From: JAXDLK01 sp034666665
GTDB lineage: Bacteria; Desulfobacterota; Binatia; JACPRU01
DNA length: 18,927 nt
Direction: 5' to 3'
Assembly: GCA_034666665.1 (NCBI GenBank)
Contig: JAXDLK010000373.1
Coordinates: 1 to 18,927, forward strand
Position 1 is the first letter of the stretch. Every line of letters begins with the position of its first letter. A program made the translations under genes and the position numbers. The notes beneath the pieces were generated by a model. The model ran no database searches. It worked only from the letters and a program-made list of their open reading frames with translations, and was not told the DNA's origin. Of this stretch, positions 1-7,603 are shown piece by piece.

Positions 1-1114
1 CCGCGACGTTCGGCACGCCTTCCTTGCCCGCGAACTCGTCGGGCACGGGAGTCGCCGCCGGCAGGCCGCCGACCGGCTCATCGGTCATCCGGCGGATCAG
101 GAACACGAGTCCGAGCAGCGCGATCGCCGCAACCAGCGCCACCTGGCCGGCGAACACCAACGATCGCGTGCGGCGGCTCGGCGGCGGGGCGAGATCGCGG
201 AACGCCTCGAGGTCGCCGGATCGGAAGTCGCCCTCGCTCGCTGCGACGTCACCCTCGAACGCCTCGGGCATCGCCGCCTGCGCGGCCGCCCGGACGCTCT
301 CGAGCGCGGACTTGAGGTCGCGCGCGAACGTGGTCGCGTCCGGTGTCCGCTGCTGAGGATCCTTGGCGAAGGCGCGGGCCAGGACTGCGTCGACTCCCGG
401 AGGCAGCGAGGGGTCGATCTCGCTCGCCCGCGGCGGATCGACGTTCATGATGTTGTAGATGACGGCGGTCGGATGGTCGCCTTCGAACGGCCGCCGCCCC
501 GTCAGCACCTGGTACGAGAGGACGCCGAGCGCGAAGACGTCGACGCGCGGGTCGGTCGGCTTGCCGGCGATCTGCTCGGGCGCCATGTGCGTCGGGGTTC
601 CCAGCGGCGACGGTCCGACCGTGGCCTCGGCGCTCATCAGCTTGGCGACGCTGAAGTCGGCGATCTTCGGCTGCCCGGCGGTGGTGAGGAGGATGTTCGC
701 CGGCTTCAAGTCGCGATGGATCACGCCCTGGCGATGCGCGTAGGCAAGCGCGTCCGCGATCAGCAGCAGCACCGGCAGCGCCTCGTGCGGCGGCATCTTG
801 CCGCGGTTCTTCAGCTCGGCGTCGAGGTTCGTGCCCTCGACGTACTCCATGGCGATGAACGGGACGTCTTTCTCGAGCCCGCCGTCGTAGACGACGACGA
901 TGTTCGGGTGGTGGAGCCGGCTCGCCGCCTTGACCTCGCGCTCGAACCGCCGGCGGAGCTCGTCTCCGAGCAGCACGTTGGACTCGTACGTCTTCACCGC
1001 GACGGTGCGGCCCAGGAACGAGTCGTAGGCCTCGTAGACGGTGCCCATCGCGCCGCGTCCGAGCACGCGAACGAGCTCGTAGCGGCCGATTCGTCCGAGG
1101 CTCTCGGGGCTCAT
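1..1114 (-). CDS. Ser/Thr protein kinase with transmembrane segment, 3' partial (runs off left edge)
   Basis: The gene begins at ATG 1114 and stays open for 371 codons to the window edge, so its C-terminus is missing. It is a Hanks-type kinase: glycine-rich loop around residues 17-24 (VLGRGAMG), VAVK lysine K41, alpha-C glutamate E60, HRD at 133-135 with N140, and APE at 178-180. The magnesium motif reads DFS (153-155) instead of DFG, a deviation at a usually invariant glycine. A juxtamembrane stretch of about 50 residues leads to one hydrophobic segment (about 319-340) followed by Arg-Arg, then a presumably periplasmic part that is cut off. This predicts a cytoplasmic kinase with an external sensor. 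The start overlaps the permease stop as ATGA, so it is the last visible gene of the exporter operon and may phosphorylate the exporter, the FHA protein or both. Kinase identity is certain; activity with DFS is not. Confidence 0.93.
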   Translation of the reverse strand, partial: MSPESLGRIGRYELVRVLGRGAMGTVYEAYDSFLGRTVAVKTYESNVLLGDELRRRFEREVKAASRLHHPNIVVVYDGGLEKDVPFIAMEYVEGTNLDAELKNRGKMPPHEALPVLLLIADALAYAHRQGVIHRDLKPANILLTTAGQPKIADFSVAKLMSAEATVGPSPLGTPTHMAPEQIAGKPTDPRVDVFALGVLSYQVLTGRRPFEGDHPTAVIYNIMNVDPPRASEIDPSLPPGVDAVLARAFAKDPQQRTPDATTFARDLKSALESVRAAAQAAMPEAFEGDVAASEGDFRSGDLEAFRDLAPPPSRRTRSLVFAGQVALVAAIALLGLVFLIRRMTDEPVGGLPAATPVPDEFAGKEGVPNVA

Positions 1115-2388
1115 CCTTCGAACCGGAGCGCCGCGACCGGATCGACGGCCGCCGCGCGAAGCGCGGGGTGGAGACTCGCGGCGAGACCGATCGCCACGGC
1201 GATCGCGGCGGCGACGATGCACTCGCCAGCGCCGATGGTCCACGGGAACCCGCCGGCGCGCGCCGCGGCGAGCGAGCCGAGGCTGCCGAGCACGGTGCCG
1301 GCGGCAGCGCCCCCGACGGCGATCGCCGCGCCCTCGAGCAGGAACTGCGCGACGATCTCGCTTCGCCGCGCGCCGACCGCACGGCGGATGGCGATCTCCC
1401 TCGTGCGCTCGCGAACGCTCTGCCACGAGAGCGTCGCCATGGCGATGCCGCCGAGGAAGAACGCCGCGGTCGCGACGCTGCCGAGCAACACGTCGAGGAC
1501 TCCGCGGGCGGCTCGCCCGCGGTGCAGGAGATCCTCCGCCGTCAGCACCTCGAAGTGCTTGCGTCCCGCGTGCCGGCGGAGGAGCGCGCGCTCGAGCACG
1601 TCACGTCCCGCATCCGGATCGACCTCATCGTCGATGCGCAGCAGGATCTCCCGTAGCGATCTCCTCCCGGAGGCGCCACCCCAAACCGTTTCCCCGACCA
1701 GCGTCCGGCCACGACCCTCATCCCGCAGCGCCTCCTGCGGGTTCAACCCGGCGGTCTGCAGAACCGTCGCGATCGGTACGAACACCTCCCGCCCCTGTCC
1801 TTCCGTGTCGCTGCTCGAAGATTCCCCGCCAGAAGACCGGGCGAGGACACCGACCACGCGGTACCAGTTTCCGCCGACCTTGACGAGTGTCCCATAAGCA
1901 GCACCGGCGGGAACGATCCGGCGAGCGGCTTCCGCGCCGAGCACGCAGACGTTCCGTCCGCTCGCGGCCTCCTCGCGGGAGAACGGGCGGCCGCGCTCGA
2001 ACCGAGCGCCGCGGAGCGCGAAGAACTCGGGAGTCGTCGCCAGTACGCGGACGGCGACGCTCTCGTCCGGCAGCAGCACGCTGCGGGCGAGCACGGCGAC
2101 CGGGGCGACGTCGGCGACGAACGGGAAGCTCGTCGCCAGCGCTTCGGCATCGCCGAACGTGAGCGGCGGCTCGAGGCCGCGGCCGCCGCCGATCGCCCGC
2201 ACGGTGACGAATCCGGCACCGAGAGCGCGGATCTGCTCGAGAATCTCGAGCCGCGCACCTCCGGCGATCGCGAACAGCGCGACCGCCGCCGCGGTCCCCG
2301 CCGCGAAACCGGCTGCCGTGAGCGCGGATCGCCAGCGGTGCAGCCGAACGCCGCGCTCGGCCGACGCGAGGAGATCGCGAAGCGTCAC
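1111..2388 (-). CDS. MacB/FtsX-type ABC transporter permease
   Basis: This 425-residue permease has the MacB topology: one N-terminal membrane helix (about 21-42), a large periplasmic domain (about 45-295), and three C-terminal helices (about 300-321, 346-372, 386-406). Family signatures are REIAIRRAVGARR (330-342) before the third helix and the C-terminal PALRAAAVDPVAALR (408-422). GTG 2388 is chosen as start because it overlaps the ATPase stop as GTGA and has GAGGT on the minus strand at 2399-2395, 6 nt upstream. A longer in-frame start exists but would read through the ATPase gene. E. coli MacB fuses ATPase and permease; here they are separate, as in LolCD. With the adaptor and TolC-type genes upstream it should form a mechanotransmitting tripartite exporter rather than a classical channel transporter. 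Substrate unknown. Confidence 0.9.
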   Translation of the reverse strand: MTLRDLLASAERGVRLHRWRSALTAAGFAAGTAAAVALFAIAGGARLEILEQIRALGAGFVTVRAIGGGRGLEPPLTFGDAEALATSFPFVADVAPVAVLARSVLLPDESVAVRVLATTPEFFALRGARFERGRPFSREEAASGRNVCVLGAEAARRIVPAGAAYGTLVKVGGNWYRVVGVLARSSGGESSSSDTEGQGREVFVPIATVLQTAGLNPQEALRDEGRGRTLVGETVWGGASGRRSLREILLRIDDEVDPDAGRDVLERALLRRHAGRKHFEVLTAEDLLHRGRAARGVLDVLLGSVATAAFFLGGIAMATLSWQSVRERTREIAIRRAVGARRSEIVAQFLLEGAAIAVGGAAAGTVLGSLGSLAAARAGGFPWTIGAGECIVAAAIAVAIGLAASLHPALRAAAVDPVAALRFEG

Positions 2389-3059
2389 GGGGCCACCTCG
2401 AGACGGCCGCGATCGAGGCGATAGCCGCGGGTGCCGATCGACGCCACCCGCGGATTGTGGGTGACGACGACCACGCACGTGCCGGCTTCACGGACGGCGC
2501 CGAAGATCGACAGCACGATCGCCGCGGAAGCCTCGTCGAGGTTGCCGGTGGGCTCGTCGGCGAGCAGCAGGATCGGGTCGATCACGAGAGCGCGCGCGAT
2601 CGCCGCGCGCTGCTGCTCTCCGCCGGAGAGCTCGTCGGGACGATGCGCCACGCGATCCGCGAGCCCGACGCGCTCGAGCTCGGCGAGGGCGCGGCGGCGC
2701 CGATCCTGCCGCGCCTGACCGCGGTAGACGAGCGGCAGCTCGACGTTCTCGGCGATCGTCAGATGCGGGACGAGATGGAAGGCCTGGAACACGAAGCCGA
2801 TGGAGCGGTTCCGCTGCGCGGCGCGGGCGTCGTCGTCGAGCCCGCCGACGTCCTCGCCACCGAGCCGGTAGCGGCCGGCGGTCGGGGTGTCGAGGAGTCC
2901 GAGGACGTGGAGCAGGGTCGACTTCCCGGAACCCGACGGGCCGGTCAGCGTCACCAACTCGCCGCGCTCGAGGTCGAGCCACACGTCCTCGAGCGCGCGC
3001 ACGTCGGCATCCGCTCGGGCGTAGAGACGCGAGATCCCTTCGAGAGAGACGAGCGGCAT
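2385..3059 (-). CDS. ABC transporter ATP-binding protein, MacB/LolD type
   Basis: This complete 224-residue nucleotide-binding protein has Walker A GPSGSGKST (40-48), Q-loop Q92, signature LSGGEQQR (144-151), Walker B ILLLADE (163-169), D-loop NLD (173-175) and switch histidine H201. The LSGGEQQRAAIARAL and ADEPTGNLD wording is typical of the LolD/MacB/FtsE branch. It energises the permease encoded immediately downstream, with which it shares a GTGA overlap, at the inner face of the cytoplasmic membrane. The start ATG 3059 lies 17 nt after the adaptor stop and lacks a strong Shine-Dalgarno sequence, so it may depend on coupling. LolD itself is less likely because the partners here are an adaptor and an outer membrane channel. 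Confidence 0.95.
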   Translation of the reverse strand: MPLVSLEGISRLYARADADVRALEDVWLDLERGELVTLTGPSGSGKSTLLHVLGLLDTPTAGRYRLGGEDVGGLDDDARAAQRNRSIGFVFQAFHLVPHLTIAENVELPLVYRGQARQDRRRRALAELERVGLADRVAHRPDELSGGEQQRAAIARALVIDPILLLADEPTGNLDEASAAIVLSIFGAVREAGTCVVVVTHNPRVASIGTRGYRLDRGRLEVAP

Positions 3060-3076
3060 CGTCGCGGACGAGAACG

Positions 3077-4546
3077 TCAGGCGCTGGGCTCCGCCGGCGG
3101 CGAGCGCCGGACACCGCTCGTCGGGCGGCCGAGCATCAGCTCCTCGCCGGGCGAGACGCCCCGACGGACCTCGACGTGCGTCTCGTTGCGGAGCCCGAGC
3201 ACGACGGGCTGTTCCCAGGCATCGGCGCCACGGCGGACGAAGCAGACGTCGCGGCCGCCTTCCTCGAAGACCGCGTCGAGCGGCACGAGCACGACGTCGT
3301 GCGCCGCGTCGAGCAGAAAGGACACGCGCACCGACATCCCCGGCCGCAGGCGAGCGTCGCTCCGGTCGAGCGCGAGCCGCACACCGAAGAACTTCCAGGG
3401 AGAGTCATCGGACGCCTCCGCCAGGCTGCCGATGAAGTCGATCGTGCCGTGGAGCTCGAGCTCCGGGTACGCCTCGACGGCGACGGCGCCCGAGAGCCCC
3501 TGACGAATGCGGTGGAGGTCGACCTCGCGGATGCGCGTGAGCGCGATCACCTGCCCGAGGTCGGGAATCGTGGCGATCGGCTGTCCGCTCCAGACGGAAT
3601 CGCCGACCTGGGGCTTTCGCCGGCCGCTCTCGAGGGGAATGTCCTGCAAGATCAGGAAGCCGGCGATCGGCGCACGCACCACGGCCTTCTCGAGCTCCTC
3701 CTCGGCGCTCCGCAGCGCGGCGCTCGTCGCTTCCACCTTGCGCGCCGCGACCTCGGCGGCGGCGTCGTAGAACTCGTGCGTGTGGTAGAGGACGGTCTCC
3801 GAACGCGCCACCGCATCCTTGGCCTCGGCGACCTCCGCGCGCGCGCGCTCGAGATCCCTCGGGAACGTCACTTCCCGGGTGGCGCGCAACCGGTCGCGCT
3901 CCAGCCCGTGTTGCCGCTCCACCTCCTCGACCTTGGCGCGCTGGCGCGCGAGCTCCCCGTCGCTGACGAAGCCCCGGGCGAACATCTGCTGGATGTCGTC
4001 CAAGTCGCGCCGCGCCCGATCGAGCTCCGAGCGACTCTCCGCCGCGCGCACCTCGGCCTCACGGACGTTGAGGGCGCCGGTGCCCTTCTCGAAGGAGTCG
4101 AGCTGGAGCGCCGCCAGCTTCGTCCGGTAGCGCGCGGACTCGAGCTCTTCCTCCACCTTGGCGAGCTGGAGCTTCCGTTCCTGCTCGAGGCGGTCGGCCG
4201 CAGCCTCGGCATCGCGAGCCTCCGTCGCCGCCTTGGTCCGGTCTTCTTCGAACGGCGTGCGGTCGAAGCGGATCACCTCGTCGCCCGGCTTCATCCACGA
4301 GCCGTCCGCGAGGAGACCCACGATCTTCGCGCGGTTGCTGCGGATCTCGGACGCCAGCGTAACGGACCTTGCCGCCTGGAGCGTTCCCGGCTCCGCGAGC
4401 GTCACCTCGAGGTCGCCGCGCGAGGCGACCACGCGCGGCACGGCCGCGGCCCGGTCCGCCGGCCCGCTCCGGCCGACGATGGCAACCGCGGCGGCGAGGG
4501 AGCCGATCGCGAAGAGCGTGATCGTGGTGCCGCGGTTCGCGCTCAC
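3077..4546 (-). CDS. HlyD/MacA-type periplasmic adaptor (membrane fusion) protein
   Basis: This 489-residue adaptor links an inner membrane ABC transporter to an outer membrane channel. It has an N-terminal membrane anchor (about 7-25), a first lipoyl-like half (about 65-95, KIVGLLADGSWMKPGDEV), a very long charged coiled-coil hairpin (about 98-290), the second lipoyl half (VVRAPIAGFLIL, 289-300), and beta-barrel and membrane-proximal domains to the end (RPGMSVRVSF at 401-410 is typical). Start GTG 4546 is supported by AGGAG on the minus strand at 4558-4554, 7 nt upstream, and by a GTGA overlap with the preceding stop. The hairpin of about 190 residues is longer than that of MacA, suggesting a long periplasmic reach. 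Part of the exporter operon. Confidence 0.92.
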   Translation of the reverse strand: MSANRGTTITLFAIGSLAAAVAIVGRSGPADRAAAVPRVVASRGDLEVTLAEPGTLQAARSVTLASEIRSNRAKIVGLLADGSWMKPGDEVIRFDRTPFEEDRTKAATEARDAEAAADRLEQERKLQLAKVEEELESARYRTKLAALQLDSFEKGTGALNVREAEVRAAESRSELDRARRDLDDIQQMFARGFVSDGELARQRAKVEEVERQHGLERDRLRATREVTFPRDLERARAEVAEAKDAVARSETVLYHTHEFYDAAAEVAARKVEATSAALRSAEEELEKAVVRAPIAGFLILQDIPLESGRRKPQVGDSVWSGQPIATIPDLGQVIALTRIREVDLHRIRQGLSGAVAVEAYPELELHGTIDFIGSLAEASDDSPWKFFGVRLALDRSDARLRPGMSVRVSFLLDAAHDVVLVPLDAVFEEGGRDVCFVRRGADAWEQPVVLGLRNETHVEVRRGVSPGEELMLGRPTSGVRRSPPAEPSA

Positions 4547-7500
4547 CGGTCTTCTCCTGGATCTTCTCCAGCGGCGTCCTCGTCGGGAAGGGGTTCGGAC
4601 GCCGCCCCCGCCGGCGTGCCGAAGCGCTCCGCGAGCGTGCCCGCGACGCGGTGGAGCTCGGCGGCGGCGATCGCGGTGTCGATCGCCGCGATCGCGGTGC
4701 CGCTCCGCGCCTCGGCGAGCTGGACCTCGGATTGAACCAGGTCGAAGTTGTCCGTCACCCCCTTCTCGTAGCGGAAACGGGCGAGCTCCGCCTGCTCGCT
4801 CGCCTGGTCGGCGATGTCTCCCGCGAGTACCTGCGCCGCTCGCGCGCGGTCGAGCTGGCGGTACGCGTCGCGGGCCTGCCGCACGACCTCGGCGCGGATC
4901 TGGCGGTAGTCGCGCTCGCGACCCCGAAGCACGATCTCGGCCTCGGCGACGGCGGCCTGTTCCACGGTCCGCTGCAGCGGCACGGACGACTGCAGGCCGA
5001 CGTTCCATTCCTGGCGGTCGAGCGTCGTCGAGTCGCGAAAGTCGTTACCGAACCCCTGCTTCGCGTAGAAGCCGACGAGGTCGAGCGCGGGCCACACTCG
5101 GTATCGTGCGAGCAGGAGCTTGCGCTCGGCGTTCGCCACCTCGTCGCGCGCCTCGACGAGCTCGATACGGCGCTCGAGCGCCGCCTCCTCGGCGCGCTCG
5201 GCATCGTACGCGTCGGCGCTCGGGCCCTGTACGCGGGCATCGATCTCGAGAGCGATCCGCGGGTCGACGTCCAGCAGCAGCTTCAGCGTGTCGAGCGAGG
5301 CGTCCCGCCGCGCCTTCTGCTCGACGAGCGCGTTCTTCAGCCGCGTCGCGTGGAGGTCGGCGCGAAAGACGTCCATCTTCGAAACCGCGCCGAGCTCGAG
5401 CTTCCCTTCGGCGACCTTGCGAAGCGCGCCGACCCGGTCGAGCGATTTCTCCGCCACGGCTTGTAGCTCCTCCGCCTTGACGACGTCGTAGAAGGTGCGC
5501 ACCACCTCGAGCGCCAGCTCCTCCCGCGTCTGCGCGAGCTCGTGCTCCGCGGCGGCGATGCGCCGCTCTGCGTCGTCGATCGCGTCGCGATTCTCGAGCC
5601 GGGTGCGCCCCTGCAGCAGAGGCTGGGTGACGGTGATCCGTCCTTCGCTGAAGTACGGAACGGACACCTCGGGGACCGAGGAGAAGACGCTGGTGCCGCC
5701 GCTCACCGCGACCTCGGTTCCGCTCGTCAGGAGCTTCCGGCTGAAGAGCATCTCGTAGCGCTGATCGGTTCGGTTGCGGCCGCGGACGCCACCCTGGATC
5801 GTCGGGATCGCCTTCACCTCGTAGTCCGCGAGGGCAACAGTTCGCGAAACCTCCGCGGATCGCGAGGCGTCCTGTGCCTTCTCCACGGTGGCGTTCCGGG
5901 CGAGGGCGCGCCGTACGCACCCGGCGAGATCGAGAGGCTCGGCGCTCGCGGCGCCGGCGCGTGCCGCGAGCGAGAGAAGCACGAGGAGCGGAATCGAGCG
6001 CGCCGGTATGCGCAGGGCGGCCGGGACGATCCCCCGCTGCCGCCGTCCGCCGCGGGCGAAGTACAGGAACGCCAGCGCGGCGGAGAGGCCGCCACCGAGC
6101 AGCAGGACGAGGAGCGACGGGCTCGAGGGGATCGCACGCTCGGAGGGGGCTCCACCCCACACCGGACGATACCGCATGCGCCAGCGCTCCGGTGCGGCCC
6201 AGAGGTCGAGACCGCGACCTGGAGCGAGAGCGAGCGATGCCGCGCGCATATCCTTCCAGGGAAAGACCGAGGTCCACGGTGCTTGGAGCGCTCCACCGTC
6301 GGGCGGTGCGGCCAGGGGCTCCGGTCGACCGATCAGCCACCAGAGTCCGACGACCAGCGGCGCGATCCGCGGATCGCGGTGGAAGGCGAGGGGGTCGTCG
6401 AAGCGCACCTGCGCGTGCACGGCCCGCACCTGGTGCCAGTAGCTGGTCCCGACCGCGACCGCCTGCACGCAGACGCCGGCGGCTGCGGCGACGGCGAGGG
6501 CCGCCCGCCCTCTTCGTCCGGCCGCGAGCGGCAGCAGCCACAGCGACAGGAGCGGCAGCACGGGCACGAGATAGCGAGGGCCCCACGACATCCCCCAGTT
6601 CGCCCACCACCGCGCGTACAGCACGAGGAGCGAGATCGCCACGGCGAGAATCAACAATCCTTCGCGCGGGAACCGTGACGCGAACCGACGCAGACCGAAT
6701 GCGGCGAGTGGCAGCGCGGGCCAGAAGAAGAGGAGCCCGTACGATGGCCTCCAGACGAGCGTCGCGACGCCCTCGGGCAACGAGGCCCGGAAACCCGTCA
6801 GGCGGTACCCGGGATCGAGAGGCGAGCCGAAGCGCCACGCGCCGAGCGCCGCGAGAACCACCGCCGTGGCGGCGACGGGCGCGAGCATCGCGAGCGAGCT
6901 CGACAATCGCCTGCCGCGTGGCGTGCTGGCGGCGACGTAGAGGAGGAACCAGGGGACGACGCAGAAGTTCGCGACCTTGGCGACGACGGCGATCACCAGC
7001 GACAGGCCGGCGGCAGCCGCCGACGACCGACGTCCTGCTGCCGAGGGCACGACGAAGAAGAAGGCGGCCGACAGACCGAGCCCCTGGAGAGCTTCGGTGG
7101 AATCGATCCGCGCGTAGAGCCAGAGCGGGCTCGCGACGGCCATCAGCCCGGCGACGCCGTAGGACGCGCGGTTCGAGAATCCGAGTCTCCGGCCGGCGAC
7201 CGCGATCACCGTCACGGTGAGCGCCATCAACCACGCGTTCGTGAGCTGCGACCAGAACTCGTCTCGGAGGAGCACATCCGTCTGCCCGCCACCGCCGGGG
7301 ACGGACGACGGCCACGTTCGCGCGGCGAGCAGGGCCGGGACGTGAGCGATCGCCAGCCCGGGAGCGAACTCCGCGTATCGCCGTCCGTCCGGACCGATCC
7401 GCTGCGCGCTGCCGGCGAGCGGGACCGGGTCCATCGCGAGCGTCCCGTGCTCGAGGAGGCTCCTCGCGGTGAGCATCAAGACGTAGCCGTCGCCGAAGCT

Positions 7501-7596
7501 CGAATGTCCCGCTCCGGTCGCGGCGTAGAAGCAGAAGAGCGCGACCGCGAAGGATGCCGCGCAGCCGCGACCGCTCTCCACGCGCTCCGCGCTCAA
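4543..7596 (-). CDS. GT-C-like polytopic membrane protein joined in frame to a TolC-type outer membrane channel
   Basis: One uninterrupted frame of 1017 residues encodes what are normally two proteins. Residues 1 to about 515 form a polytopic membrane protein with around ten hydrophobic helices, an early FGDGY motif (34-38), ARSLLEHGTLA (44-54) and WGPRYLVPVLP (338-348), as in lipid-carrier-dependent GT-C glycosyltransferases; this family call is tentative. Residues 525-552 look like a signal peptide (hydrophobic run 534-545, cleavage likely after AGAASA). Residues 553-1017 form a TolC/OEP channel with two helical repeats, including QPLLQGRTRLENRDA and a matching second copy. No stop codon separates the halves. 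A separate channel gene could start at CTG 6015 or ATG 6177, the latter with GGAG 9 nt upstream. The start shown is TTG 7596; GTG 7581 is equally possible. The channel serves the adaptor and ABC genes downstream. Confidence 0.85.
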   Translation of the reverse strand: MSAERVESGRGCAASFAVALFCFYAATGAGHSSFGDGYVLMLTARSLLEHGTLAMDPVPLAGSAQRIGPDGRRYAEFAPGLAIAHVPALLAARTWPSSVPGGGGQTDVLLRDEFWSQLTNAWLMALTVTVIAVAGRRLGFSNRASYGVAGLMAVASPLWLYARIDSTEALQGLGLSAAFFFVVPSAAGRRSSAAAAGLSLVIAVVAKVANFCVVPWFLLYVAASTPRGRRLSSSLAMLAPVAATAVVLAALGAWRFGSPLDPGYRLTGFRASLPEGVATLVWRPSYGLLFFWPALPLAAFGLRRFASRFPREGLLILAVAISLLVLYARWWANWGMSWGPRYLVPVLPLLSLWLLPLAAGRRGRAALAVAAAAGVCVQAVAVGTSYWHQVRAVHAQVRFDDPLAFHRDPRIAPLVVGLWWLIGRPEPLAAPPDGGALQAPWTSVFPWKDMRAASLALAPGRGLDLWAAPERWRMRYRPVWGGAPSERAIPSSPSLLVLLLGGGLSAALAFLYFARGGRRQRGIVPAALRIPARSIPLLVLLSLAARAGAASAEPLDLAGCVRRALARNATVEKAQDASRSAEVSRTVALADYEVKAIPTIQGGVRGRNRTDQRYEMLFSRKLLTSGTEVAVSGGTSVFSSVPEVSVPYFSEGRITVTQPLLQGRTRLENRDAIDDAERRIAAAEHELAQTREELALEVVRTFYDVVKAEELQAVAEKSLDRVGALRKVAEGKLELGAVSKMDVFRADLHATRLKNALVEQKARRDASLDTLKLLLDVDPRIALEIDARVQGPSADAYDAERAEEAALERRIELVEARDEVANAERKLLLARYRVWPALDLVGFYAKQGFGNDFRDSTTLDRQEWNVGLQSSVPLQRTVEQAAVAEAEIVLRGRERDYRQIRAEVVRQARDAYRQLDRARAAQVLAGDIADQASEQAELARFRYEKGVTDNFDLVQSEVQLAEARSGTAIAAIDTAIAAAELHRVAGTLAERFGTPAGAASEPLPDEDAAGEDPGEDR
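6013..6180 (-). other. Junction between the GT-C-like and TolC-type halves
   Basis: In this stretch the last helix of the membrane protein (about residues 494-513 of the joint frame) ends in a basic ARGGRRQRG sequence. A second hydrophobic, signal-like segment follows before mature TolC sequence. The candidate internal starts are ATG 6175-6177 and CTG 6013-6015; there is no in-frame stop. It is either a genuine fusion with an internal cleavable signal or two genes whose separating stop has been lost in nature or in the assembly. Confidence 0.6.
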
Positions 7597-7603
7597 CCCG
7601 CCC

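Noticed and set aside
249..1382. Arg-rich open frame across the start of the left-edge kinase and the end of the permease
   Set aside because: It is out of frame with the kinase, whose motifs (VAVK, HRD, APE) appear only in the frame starting at 1114.
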